The notes below the pieces were generated by a model. It was not told the origin of the DNA and ran no database searches. It saw nothing but the letters and a program-made list of their open reading frames with translations. The translations under genes and the position numbers were made by a program. From positions 28,869 to 92,868 of the forward strand of contig NZ_JADLJS010000019.1 of the NCBI RefSeq assembly GCF_015680405.1: DNA of 64,000 bases, given 5' to 3'. Below are positions 1-7,174 of the stretch, piece after piece. The DNA comes from Pseudomonas pudica. Lineage in GTDB: Bacteria > Pseudomonadota > Gammaproteobacteria > Pseudomonadales > Pseudomonadaceae. The first letter of the stretch is position 1. The number at the start of each line of letters is the position of its first letter.

Positions 1-63
1 CCTGCCGGCCAAAGTGGCATGGAAAACTTCATGGCTGGCATTCGGGATCCACTGATCGCATGA
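1..63 (+). CDS. Phage terminase large subunit, C-terminal end (partial)
   Basis: Frame 1 is open from the window edge to a TGA at 61-63 and encodes 20 residues ending in GIRDPLIA. Position directly before a small membrane ORF and a portal gene is where the large terminase (the ATPase/nuclease that packages phage DNA) ends in HK97-type head modules. The fragment carries no motif of its own, so the call rests on synteny only. The next gene starts inside its last codons (ATG at 60), an overlap typical of phage late operons. Confidence 0.6.
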   Translation, partial: PAGQSGMENFMAGIRDPLIA

Positions 64-221
64 ACGCACTTCACATTTTCATCGCCTGCGCATTGGTGGC
101 CTTTTGTCTGGCATGTGCTGGCGTATGGGTGCTGGCCGGCACTGGTTGGGCTTTGCTCGCGGGCGCGCTGAGTTTCTTCTGCATCGCCGGTTTCCTTCGC
201 CGAGGACTGACCAGTGATTAA
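60..221 (+). CDS. Small two-helix membrane protein between terminase and portal
   Basis: ATG at 60 overlaps the preceding stop, and the frame runs 53 codons to TAA at 219-221. The product begins MNALHIFIACALVAF and is almost entirely hydrophobic, with two predicted membrane spans (about residues 4-26 and 27-46) and a short basic tail (RRGLTSD). It overlaps the portal GTG start by 8 bases, so it belongs to the late operon. Small membrane proteins in this slot occur in Pseudomonas siphophages. Its function is unknown to me; a holin-like role cannot be excluded because no holin is seen near the lysis genes. Confidence 0.6.
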   Translation: MNALHIFIACALVAFCLACAGVWVLAGTGWALLAGALSFFCIAGFLRRGLTSD

Positions 222-1512
222 AACCCTATCCCAGGCATTGGGGGCTGCGGCCGCCAAGCCCTCCGCAAGCATGAGCGAATGGTTGGGCAAGAGCATCAAG
301 CTATCGGATGGCGGCTTCTGGGGCACTTTTCTCGGGGCTCAGTCCAGTAGCGGAAAGTCGGTCAGCGTTGACAAAGCGATGCGCCTTTCCACGGTGTGGG
401 CATGCGTCCGTATCATCTCGACCTCGGTGGCTGGCTTGCCCCTGAGCATCTACCGGCGGATGCCCGATGGCAGCCGAGAGAGCGCCCGGGACTTTCCGCT
501 GTACGACGTGGTGCACACCAGCCCCAACGAGGACATGGCTGCCTTCCATTTCTGGCAGGCAGTGGTTGCCTCGATGCTGCTGTGGGGCAACGCCTATTGC
601 GAGATCCATCGATCTGCAGGCCACGTCATTGCGCTGGACTTCTTGATGCCGTCCCGGGTCGACATTGAGTTCGATGATGATGGCCGGCTGAGGTACTTTT
701 TCAGGCCGAGGAAGGGGGCGCGCCGGGAGATTGTGCGGCAGAACATGTTGCACATCCCGGCGTTTACCCTGGACGGCCGGGTAGGCCTTTCGGCCATTCG
801 TTACGGTGCAGATGTTTTCGGTTCGGCGATGTCCGCCGATGACGCGGCCAACAGCACTTTCCGCAACGGCATGATGCCCACGGTCGCGTTTTCGGTGGAC
901 AAGACGCTGAACCCGGCTCAGCGCGTTGAGTTTCGTGAGTATGTAAAGACGATCTCCGGAGCCTTGAATGCCGGCAAGAGCCCCGTGCTTGAGCAGGGCG
1001 TCAAGCCGGAGATGATCGGCATCAACCCGGCCGACGCGCAGTTGCTGGAGTCGAGAGGGCACAGCATCGAGGAAATTTGCCGATGGTTCGGCGTTCCGCC
1101 TTGGATGGTCATGAAGACCGACAAGGGCAGTAACTGGGGGACCGGCCTTGAGCAGCAGCAGATCGCGTTTCTCACGTACTGCATCATGTCCTACACGGCG
1201 CCGATCGAGCAGTGCGTGAACAAGTGGTGCATGACGGCGGTTGACCGGATCAAGTTCTACGCCGAGTACTCACTTGAAGCGTTCCTGCGTGCGGACAGCG
1301 CCGGCCGGGCGTCCTATCTCAGCACTATGGGGCAGAACGGCTACATGACCCGAAACGAGGGGCGGCGGAAGGAAAACCTTCCGAGCATGCCGGGTGGCGA
1401 CGTACTGACCGTGCAATCCAACCTGGTGCCACTGGATCAGCTGGGCAAGCAAAACGATGGGCAGGCCGCAAGGGTCGCATTGATGAACTGGCTACAACAG
1501 CCGGAACAGTAA
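214..1512 (+). CDS. HK97-family phage portal protein
   Basis: The 432-residue product has the length and sequence character of HK97-type portal proteins. It has an N-terminal stretch with VDKAMRLSTVWACVRIISTS, the SPNEDMAAFHFWQAVVASMLLWGNAY core, and the C-terminal segment with GVPPWM and WGTGLEQQQIAF typical of the family. The portal forms the dodecameric ring at one capsid vertex through which DNA enters and leaves. The start is a GTG at 214 overlapping the preceding small membrane gene. A ClpP-like protease and the capsid gene follow, the standard HK97 order. Confidence 0.93.
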   Translation: MIKTLSQALGAAAAKPSASMSEWLGKSIKLSDGGFWGTFLGAQSSSGKSVSVDKAMRLSTVWACVRIISTSVAGLPLSIYRRMPDGSRESARDFPLYDVVHTSPNEDMAAFHFWQAVVASMLLWGNAYCEIHRSAGHVIALDFLMPSRVDIEFDDDGRLRYFFRPRKGARREIVRQNMLHIPAFTLDGRVGLSAIRYGADVFGSAMSADDAANSTFRNGMMPTVAFSVDKTLNPAQRVEFREYVKTISGALNAGKSPVLEQGVKPEMIGINPADAQLLESRGHSIEEICRWFGVPPWMVMKTDKGSNWGTGLEQQQIAFLTYCIMSYTAPIEQCVNKWCMTAVDRIKFYAEYSLEAFLRADSAGRASYLSTMGQNGYMTRNEGRRKENLPSMPGGDVLTVQSNLVPLDQLGKQNDGQAARVALMNWLQQPEQ

Positions 1513-1528
1513 ATCTCGGGAGCAATCC

Positions 1529-2386
1529 ATGAAACACAAAATCCAGTCTCGCGGCCTGCGCAGCGAGATGAGCCCGCGCGCGCTCGATAAATGGAACCCC
1601 GCGATTCAGGCGGCCGTTGAGAACACCTCTGACACCATCACGGTTTACGGTGTGATTGGCGAAGACTGGTACGGGGACGGCGTCACGCTGAAGCGGATCG
1701 ATGCCGCGCTGCGCGCCATCGGTGAGCGAGATGTGACCGTCTATATCAACTCGCCAGGCGGCGACATGTTCGAAGGCATTGCCATTTACAACCGCCTACA
1801 AGAGCACAGCCATCAGGTCACCACCAAGGTGCTCGGCATGGCGGCCAGCGCTGCTTCGATTGTTTTCCTTGCTGGGAAGAAGCGAGAGGTGGCCACCAGC
1901 GCCTTCCTCATGATCCACAACTGCTGGACTTGGCTCGCAGGCAATCGCAACTACCTCCGCGACATAGCCAACGACATGGAGGAGTTCGATGCGGCGATGG
2001 CCGACCTCTATGCCGAGACGAGTGGACAGTCGGCGGAGGACATGGCCGAGCTGATGGACGACGAAACCTATATCCGTGGCAAGCGCGCCGTAGAGCTTGG
2101 CCTGGCCACTGGGCTGTTGTCTTCCAGCGAAGTCACCGAACGCGAAACCGAAGACGCCACCCAGAACAATGCGCTCAAGGCAATGGATATAGCCCTTGCC
2201 AAGGCCGGTATGCCTCGCTCCGAGCGGCGCGAACTGTTTGCCAGTTTCAAGTCCAGCATGCCTCGCGCTGCTGGCGGAGGCACGCGTCACGCTGCCTCGA
2301 CCGATAAGCCCAGCGCTGTCGCGCCAGACCTCTCCGCCTCTCTGAGCGCGGCAACCAATCTCCTCAATTCTCTGAAAGGAAAGTGA
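1529..2386 (+). CDS. ClpP-like prohead maturation protease
   Basis: The 285-residue product has the ClpP (S14) fold signature. YINSPGGDMFEG lies near residues 72-83, the nucleophile Ser107 is in GMAASAAS, and His130 is in LMIHN. Family knowledge: in HK97-type phages this enzyme sits inside the procapsid and cleaves the capsid N-terminal delta domain and itself. The serine-rich tail after about residue 200 (ending SLSAATNLLNSLKGK) is likely a scaffold-like extension. The gene starts at ATG 1529 after a GGGAGCAA-type ribosome site, lies 16 bases after the portal, and its stop precedes the capsid ATG by two bases. Confidence 0.92.
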   Translation: MKHKIQSRGLRSEMSPRALDKWNPAIQAAVENTSDTITVYGVIGEDWYGDGVTLKRIDAALRAIGERDVTVYINSPGGDMFEGIAIYNRLQEHSHQVTTKVLGMAASAASIVFLAGKKREVATSAFLMIHNCWTWLAGNRNYLRDIANDMEEFDAAMADLYAETSGQSAEDMAELMDDETYIRGKRAVELGLATGLLSSSEVTERETEDATQNNALKAMDIALAKAGMPRSERRELFASFKSSMPRAAGGGTRHAASTDKPSAVAPDLSASLSAATNLLNSLKGK

Positions 2387-2388
2387 CC

Positions 2389-3570
2389 ATGGACTTTGAA
2401 GCCCAAGTCAAGGAACTCAACGCCAGCCTCAAGGGCATTGGCGATCAGATCAAAAGCCAGGCCGAGGCGACCGAGAAGCAAATCAAGGCTTCTGGAGAAA
2501 TGAATATCGAAACCCGTGCCAAGGTCGATGAATTGCTGACCAAGCAGGGCGAGCTTCAGGCGCGACTGGGCGAGGCCGAGCAAAAGCTCGTGAACGCTAG
2601 CCGGGATCGCAGCCATCAGAAAGAGCCGCAGAAATCGGTAGGCGCTCTCGTGATTGAAAACGAAGAGATGAAGGACATGAACTCGTCCTTCCGTGGTTCT
2701 CGCCGGGTCTCCGTGCCGCGCGCGGCCATCACCACCGCAACCGGCGGTGACCTGGTGCAGACTCAGCGCTTGCCGGGGATCGTCGCCCCGGCTCAACGCC
2801 GACTGACCGTTCGCGACCTGGTCGCGCCGGGTACCACCGAATCGAACTCCATCGAGTACGTCCGTGAGACCGGCTTCACCAACAACGCCCGCACCGTGGC
2901 GGAGACCACTGCCAAGCCGTACTCCGATCTGACCTTCGGCCTGACCACTGCGAACGTGCGGACCATCGCCCATTTGTTCAAAGCCAGCCGTCAGATGCTG
3001 GACGATGCCAAGGCCCTGCAGAGCTACATCGACGGTCGTGCACGCTATGGCCTCAACATGGCTGAAGAGGCTCAGTTGCTCTACGGCAACGGCACCGGTG
3101 TGAACCTGCAGGGCCTCATGACCGTTGCTCAACTGTACGCCGCCCCGGCTGGCGTAGCTGTAGTGGGCGAGCAGCGCATTGACCGTCTGCGCCTGGCGCT
3201 GCTGCAGGCCGAACTGGCCGAGTTTCCATCCGACGGCATCGTGCTCAATCCGATTGACTGGGCTGCCATTGAACTGACCAAGGATGGGGAGGGCCGCTAC
3301 ATCATCGGGCAGCCTCAGGAGGGTACCAACGCGAAGCTCTGGAATCGCCCTGTGGTTTCTACCCAGGCCATGACACAGAACGACTTCCTCGTCGGTGCTT
3401 TCAAGCTTGGCGCCCAAATCTTCGACCGCATGGAAATCGAAGTGCTGATCTCGACCGAGAACAGTGATGACTTCGAGAAGAATATGGCAACGATCCGTGC
3501 TGAAGAACGCCTTGCCTTTGCCATCTACCGCGATGAGGCATTCGTCACCGGTCCGCTGATCACTCCCTGA
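2389..3570 (+). CDS. HK97-family major capsid protein
   Basis: I chose ATG 2389 because a strong GAAAGGA site lies just upstream; the in-frame GTG at 2383 overlaps the protease stop. The 393-residue protein has an N-terminal coiled coil (about residues 1-75, rich in Glu, Lys and Gln), as expected of a delta domain removed by the protease. A linker follows, then the HK97 fold beginning around GGDLVQTQRLPGIVAP. The C-terminal segment contains the conserved pattern around RMEIEVLISTENSDDFEKN and an RAEERLAFAIYRDEAF stretch. It forms the icosahedral shell. Confidence 0.95.
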   Translation: MDFEAQVKELNASLKGIGDQIKSQAEATEKQIKASGEMNIETRAKVDELLTKQGELQARLGEAEQKLVNASRDRSHQKEPQKSVGALVIENEEMKDMNSSFRGSRRVSVPRAAITTATGGDLVQTQRLPGIVAPAQRRLTVRDLVAPGTTESNSIEYVRETGFTNNARTVAETTAKPYSDLTFGLTTANVRTIAHLFKASRQMLDDAKALQSYIDGRARYGLNMAEEAQLLYGNGTGVNLQGLMTVAQLYAAPAGVAVVGEQRIDRLRLALLQAELAEFPSDGIVLNPIDWAAIELTKDGEGRYIIGQPQEGTNAKLWNRPVVSTQAMTQNDFLVGAFKLGAQIFDRMEIEVLISTENSDDFEKNMATIRAEERLAFAIYRDEAFVTGPLITP

Positions 3571-3592
3571 TTCATTTGGCTAGGGGTCAGGA

Positions 3593-4150
3593 ATGACGCC
3601 CGATTGGAGTACTTCCATGGCACGTAAACAGGAAACACCAGCATCTACTGCTGAGGTGAAATACGCCGCTTCGTCCGCTGAGGGCAATGGTCTTCAGCCT
3701 GACGTTGGCAGTTTGTCCATCTCGACTGAAACCCCGGCACTGCTGACCGCCGACGAGGGCGGTGCTCCGGCAATTGATCCAGGCCTGGCTCAGGTAGAGA
3801 GCCAGGAGCCGGTGACGGGGCAGGAAGGCTCAGGTCCAGAGGTTGGTGAGTCTGCCATCATCCCAGCGCCTGAACCCAGCGCGCCAGTTCCAGGCACCGA
3901 CAACTCTGAAGCTGCCGATCAAGCTGTCCCAGCAGCAAGCGATGACGGTAATGATTCCGGCCAGTCAGTGGGCAAGGTCGATCCTGCGACCAATCCCAAC
4001 CCTGTCACTGTTCAGGTCTATCCGCTGCGCTCCTACATGGATGAAGGTGAGCTCCGCCGTCGTGGCGGTCAGGCTTATTCGGTACCTCGTCGGCATGCTG
4101 AAGAGCTGGTACAGCGGAAGCTGGCATCGTTCGAGCCGCTGAAGGAGTGA
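3593..4150 (+). CDS. Acidic head-module protein of unknown function
   Basis: The 185-residue product is low in complexity over about residues 20-125 (many Pro, Glu, Ala, Gly), then has a compact C-terminal part, VQVYPLRSYMDEGELRRRGGQAYSVPRRHAEELVQRK in pattern. That C-terminal part resembles the small DUF7302-like domains often found beside phage connector genes; compare the 56-residue gene at 4829. It lies between the capsid and the first connector, so a head decoration or assembly role is possible but inferred. ATG 3617 (protein starting MARKQE) also has a good ribosome site (GGAG 7 bases upstream) and may be the true start. Confidence 0.6.
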   Translation: MTPDWSTSMARKQETPASTAEVKYAASSAEGNGLQPDVGSLSISTETPALLTADEGGAPAIDPGLAQVESQEPVTGQEGSGPEVGESAIIPAPEPSAPVPGTDNSEAADQAVPAASDDGNDSGQSVGKVDPATNPNPVTVQVYPLRSYMDEGELRRRGGQAYSVPRRHAEELVQRKLASFEPLKE

Positions 4151-4154
4151 CAGT

Positions 4155-4496
4155 ATGCCGGTCATCAGCTTGGCCATCGCCCGTCATCACCTTCGAGACC
4201 CGGACGATGCTGACGAGTACCTGGAGCTCCTTATCGAGGCAGCCGAAGGGCAGGCGATGGACTATCTGAATCGTCGCTTTTACGCCGATCAACAAGCTCT
4301 GGACGAGGCTGTCGCCGCCGGGGATGCCGGTGAATACCCATTGGTCAGCAACAAGCAAATCAACGCGGCCTGCTTGCTGATCCTTGGGCACCTTTACGCA
4401 AACCGTGAGGACGTTGTGATAGGGACCATTGCCACCGAGCTTCCAAAGGGATCGCAGGCCCTCCTGACTCCACACCGCATCGGGTGGGGCGTATGA
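4155..4496 (+). CDS. Head-tail connector protein (HK97 gp6-like)
   Basis: The 113-residue, mostly helical protein (LAIARHHLRDPDD at the start, then an EYLELLIEAAEGQAMDYLNR helix and a VSNKQINAACLLILGHLYANRE helix) matches the gp6-like adaptor family. That family binds below the portal and forms the first ring of the neck. It starts four bases after the preceding stop and overlaps the next gene by ATGA. Its length is normal for the family. Confidence 0.85.
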   Translation: MPVISLAIARHHLRDPDDADEYLELLIEAAEGQAMDYLNRRFYADQQALDEAVAAGDAGEYPLVSNKQINAACLLILGHLYANREDVVIGTIATELPKGSQALLTPHRIGWGV

Positions 4497-4819
4497 GAGC
4501 CGGGCCGCTGCGTCACCTATTCAAAGTGACCTTCCGACATGAAGAGAGGAATAAGTCCGGGGGGGCTGTAGTGACCTGGCTTCCTGCTGCTCGACCTGAA
4601 ATGTGGGGCGAGGTGCGGACCCCTACTGGTCGGATAACAGCCGTTGCTGAAAAGCTGAATGCTGTCGTCACGGCCGAGATCATCGGCAGACCGCGCCCAG
4701 ACATTGCTGCCGGAACGCGCCTGACGCGACGTGGGGTCACCTACCAGGTCGAGGCGGTTTTACCGGACAACGAGAATTCCCTGATGAGGCTACTTTGCTC
4801 ATCTGTACCGAATCCATGA
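4493..4819 (+). CDS. Phage head closure (stopper) protein
   Basis: ATG 4493 overlaps the previous stop (ATGA), and a GGTGGGG stretch lies just upstream, so I prefer it to the GTG at 4484. The 108-residue beta-rich protein starts MRAGPLRHLFKVTFRHEER and contains the pattern of an Arg-rich beta strand, WGEVRTPTGRITA, then RLTRRGVTYQVEAVLPD, the hallmark of SPP1 gp16 / HK97 gp7-type stoppers. The family closes the connector after packaging. Confidence 0.82.
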   Translation: MRAGPLRHLFKVTFRHEERNKSGGAVVTWLPAARPEMWGEVRTPTGRITAVAEKLNAVVTAEIIGRPRPDIAAGTRLTRRGVTYQVEAVLPDNENSLMRLLCSSVPNP

Positions 4820-4828
4820 GGTGAAACT

Positions 4829-4999
4829 ATGAAAATTCAAGCACTGGGACCGCTGACCGGCGCTTCTGGCGAGCGCGAGAAGGGCGAAATCTTCGAAGTT
4901 GAGGATGCGTACGGCAAGGGCATGATCGCTCGCGGCTACGCCGTTGAAATCATCGAGAAGGCCGAAAAACCAGCGAAGGCCGCCCAGGCCAAGGAGTAG
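4829..4999 (+). CDS. Small DUF7302-like phage protein
   Basis: An ATG at 4829 (GAGGTGAAACT upstream) opens 56 codons to TAG at 4997. The protein begins MKIQALGPLTGASGE and contains an EVEDAYGKGMIARGYAVEI core followed by a Lys/Ala-rich tail. The core resembles small domains seen next to neck genes in many siphophages and echoes the C-terminal part of the protein at 3593. Function unknown; its place between stopper and gp10-like genes suggests a neck accessory role. Confidence 0.65.
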   Translation: MKIQALGPLTGASGEREKGEIFEVEDAYGKGMIARGYAVEIIEKAEKPAKAAQAKE

Positions 5000-5002
5000 G
5001 CC

Positions 5003-5578
5003 ATGGCGCGCCGGTCCAGTATCCGTGGCGATATCCGGCTGCGCCGGACGCTGCGCAACATACACAAGACGATGGACAACGAACTGCAGCCGGCGATGGC
5101 CAAGGCGGCGGCGCGTGTGCTGGCCACTCAGCAGCAGCTGATTCCGAAGGACACTGGCGCTGCGTCGGCGGCCCTGCAGGTCTACGTCAACCCAAGCGGT
5201 CTCGATGCCCAGGTCGGTATCAGGGGCAAGCGGGACAACCGCCGATTCTTCTACCTGCGGTTCCTCGAGTACGGCACCAAGGGCTATTCCGGCAGCATGT
5301 ACCAGCGAGCCGACCGCAACGCGGTGGGCGGTGTGCACACCAACAACCGCGACAAGTCGAAGCTGAAAGGGCGCCGCAACGCGTTTCGTCAGCGCGACAC
5401 CAAGAACAAGTCGGATGGGCAGAACTTCTTCGGCAAGTACCCGGACATACCCGCCAGGCCCGCTCACCCCTGGCTGCGGCCGTCTCTGGACGTAAACCGC
5501 GAGTACGTGATGGCCGACCTTGAGGAAGCCGTCCGGCGCACGCTGCGCAAGGCGAGCCAGGGGGTGGGGAGTGGCTGA
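5003..5578 (+). CDS. HK97 gp10-family neck/tail completion protein
   Basis: The 191-residue protein has the gp10 signature. An N-terminal helix is followed by LIPKDTGAASAALQVYV, then FYLRFLEYGTKGYSG, and near the end YPDIPARPAHPWLRPSLDVNRE. In the family, the G-T and P-A-x-P-x-L-R-P patterns mark the fold. These proteins help join tail to head. The gene overlaps the next one by 8 bases. Confidence 0.88.
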   Translation: MARRSSIRGDIRLRRTLRNIHKTMDNELQPAMAKAAARVLATQQQLIPKDTGAASAALQVYVNPSGLDAQVGIRGKRDNRRFFYLRFLEYGTKGYSGSMYQRADRNAVGGVHTNNRDKSKLKGRRNAFRQRDTKNKSDGQNFFGKYPDIPARPAHPWLRPSLDVNREYVMADLEEAVRRTLRKASQGVGSG

Positions 5579-5957
5579 TCCATCGCTGGCCCTGCAGGAG
5601 GCCATCTTCGCCAGGCTTCAGGCTGAGGTCAGTTGCCCGATCTACGATGGTGCGCCGCTGAATGCGGCTATGCCGTACGTGTCGATCGACCGGGAGGTCT
5701 CGGTCAACAGTAGCCCGATCTCAGGTCGCAAACGCGAAACACGCCTGCTGTACCTGTCGGTCTGGTCCGATGCCGTGGGCCAGGCCGAGGTGAAGCGCAT
5801 CAACGGCGAGGTTATCGCCGCCCTAGACGAGCGCCGACTGCCGCTGGAGGTGGGCCGCGCAGTCTCTGTGCGGGTCGAGCAGGCCGACGCCCAGCGGGAC
5901 GCTGACGGCATCACATACCAGGGCTCGATCACCGTTCGCGTGATTACCACCCATTGA
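5571..5957 (+). CDS. Tail terminator/completion protein (DUF3168, HK97 gp11-like)
   Basis: I place the start at GTG 5571, preceded by a GGGG stretch inside the end of the gp10-like gene; this gives 128 residues. The protein begins VADPSLALQEAIFARLQAE, then has IYDGAPLNAAMPYVSIDRE and a VSVRVEQADAQRDADG segment, the typical DUF3168 layout of one helix followed by a beta sheet. It caps the tail tube in related phages. A longer frame back to 5520 exists but lies wholly inside the previous gene. Confidence 0.82.
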   Translation: MADPSLALQEAIFARLQAEVSCPIYDGAPLNAAMPYVSIDREVSVNSSPISGRKRETRLLYLSVWSDAVGQAEVKRINGEVIAALDERRLPLEVGRAVSVRVEQADAQRDADGITYQGSITVRVITTH

Positions 5958-6010
5958 ATCACCTACCGGCCGCGCCGCGGCTTTATCCAATGCCATTTGG
6001 AGGATCCCCC

Positions 6011-6511
6011 ATGGCCGATGACAACCTCAACACAGCCGCCGGCTGCCGCCTCGCCTTTGGTGGCAAGACCGCCCCGGCCACCCTTGCCGAATACGAGGCT
6101 GACACCTATGTCCAGGTCGGCGAGATCGAAGACCTGGGCGAGTTCGGCGACACCTTCAGCGCCGTAAACTTCACCGCGCTGAGCGACGGACGAGTGCGCA
6201 AGTACAAAGGTACCGCCGACGCCGGCAACATGACCCTGGCGGTTGGCCTGGACGCCGGCGACGCAGGTCAGAAGGCGGTTGCGGTTGCACACAAGGACCG
6301 CACCAAGGGCAACTACAACGTCAAGATCACGCTCAACGACGGCGACCCGACTGCTACCCCCGCCATCCTGCCCACTACCTTCTACTTCGGAGTGAAGGTA
6401 ATGAACAACACGGTGGCCGCGGGCTCGGCTGACAACGTGGTACGCCGCAACATGACGTTCGCGATTAACACCGACATCATCGAAATCCCGGCCGGACCGG
6501 CTGTCCCATGA
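6011..6511 (+). CDS. Major tail tube protein
   Basis: ATG 6011 follows a clear GGAGG at 6-7 bases' spacing, so I reject the upstream in-frame TTG at 5954. The 166-residue product (MADDNLNTAAGCRLAFGGK) has the beta-sandwich character of lambda gpV/HK97 tail tube proteins. Landmarks are VQVGEIEDLGEFGDTFSAVNF early and FYFGVKVMNNTVAAGSADNVVRRNMTFAINTDIIE late. It polymerises as hexameric rings to form the tail tube. The position right before the gpG/gpGT genes supports the call. Confidence 0.88.
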   Translation: MADDNLNTAAGCRLAFGGKTAPATLAEYEADTYVQVGEIEDLGEFGDTFSAVNFTALSDGRVRKYKGTADAGNMTLAVGLDAGDAGQKAVAVAHKDRTKGNYNVKITLNDGDPTATPAILPTTFYFGVKVMNNTVAAGSADNVVRRNMTFAINTDIIEIPAGPAVP

Positions 6512-6551
6512 TCGGCGGGGCTGAGCCCCGTCCTTGACTGTGAGAATTCCA

Positions 6552-6896
6552 ATGAGCGAAGCCTTGTACGGCACCGCCACCTTGGTGGTCGGTGGCCGCA
6601 CTTACACCCTCAAGCCCACCCTGGATGCGGCGTTGCTCATCGAGTCCCGCTTCGGCGGGCTGCGTGCGGCGCTGGAGTCCATGAGGCTGATGAGCATTGC
6701 CGCTTGCGCGGACATCATCATCGCCGGCGCCCATCTCAAACCGGACGAGCACGCGGTCATCGCTGGTGATGTGTTCCGCACGGGAGTAGCCAAGGTGTCG
6801 GGGCAGCTGACTGACTTCATTACCGTGCTGCTCAACCCGGTGCCGCCGAGCGTGGCCGCCCGGGGAAAGGACGAGGCGGTCAGCACAGCGCAGTGA
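6552..6896 (+). CDS. Tail assembly chaperone, gpG-like zero-frame product
   Basis: ATG 6552 is preceded by a GAGAA site; the TTG at 6534 is less likely. The 114-residue protein (MSEALYGTATLVVGGRTYTLKPTLDAALLIE) has the length and placement of lambda gpG, the chaperone that coats the tape measure protein before tube polymerisation. It ends at TGA 6894-6896. A slippery heptamer near its 3' end allows a longer fusion, listed separately. Confidence 0.85.
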   Translation: MSEALYGTATLVVGGRTYTLKPTLDAALLIESRFGGLRAALESMRLMSIAACADIIIAGAHLKPDEHAVIAGDVFRTGVAKVSGQLTDFITVLLNPVPPSVAARGKDEAVSTAQ

Positions 6897-7129
6897 AGAA
6901 CGGGAGCTACGTCGATTACCTGTTCGGCGTGGCTACCGGCTGGCTCGGCTGGCCGCCCGACACCGCGTGGCACACCCCGATCCCACAGATCATGCTCGCC
7001 CTCGATGCCAGGCTCGACTGGACAGGGCGTGGCCAGGCGCAGGGCCAGGCTGCCAGCGCAAAGCCGCCGACCCGCCAAGGCGTTGCAGACAAGTTGAAAA
7101 GCTTCCTGCGAGGGCGCCCCAAACAGTAG
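6552..7129 (+). CDS. gpGT-like fusion made by programmed -1 frameshift
   Basis: The frame starting 6552 can shift -1 at GGGAAAG (6863-6869) into the frame that ends at TAG 7127-7129. After the shift, reading resumes at base 6869 and no stop occurs before 7129, giving a fusion of about 192 residues: 106 from G plus about 86 from T. The T part contains VDYLFGVATGWLGWPPDTAWHTPIPQ in pattern, common in T domains of Pseudomonas siphophages. Family knowledge: gpGT recruits the tail tube subunit to the tape measure. An independent start for T (GTG 6893) exists but lacks a convincing ribosome site. Confidence 0.85.
6863..6869 (+). promoter_or_regulatory. -1 ribosomal frameshift slippery site GGGAAAG
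   Basis: In the gpG frame the codons read CGG GGA AAG, so G-GGA-AAG fits X-XXY-YYZ and equals the heptamer used in lambda gpG/gpGT. The shifted frame is the one that encodes the downstream T region, and the zero-frame stop lies 25 bases further on. Confidence 0.88.
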
Positions 7130-7137
7130 ATAGCGTG

Positions 7138-7158
7138 CCGCCTCCGGGCGGTTTTTTT
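7138..7158 (+). terminator. Hairpin-T7 module with SD, before tape measure gene
   Basis: CCGCC / TCCG loop / GGCGG (7138-7151) followed by seven Ts, then GTGCTTGGAGA and the tape measure ATG. This is the first of five near-identical junction modules in the prophage. Termination must be partial, or overcome by antitermination, for downstream late genes to be read from an upstream late promoter. Confidence 0.75.
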
Positions 7159-7174
7159 GTGCTTGGAGATATGC

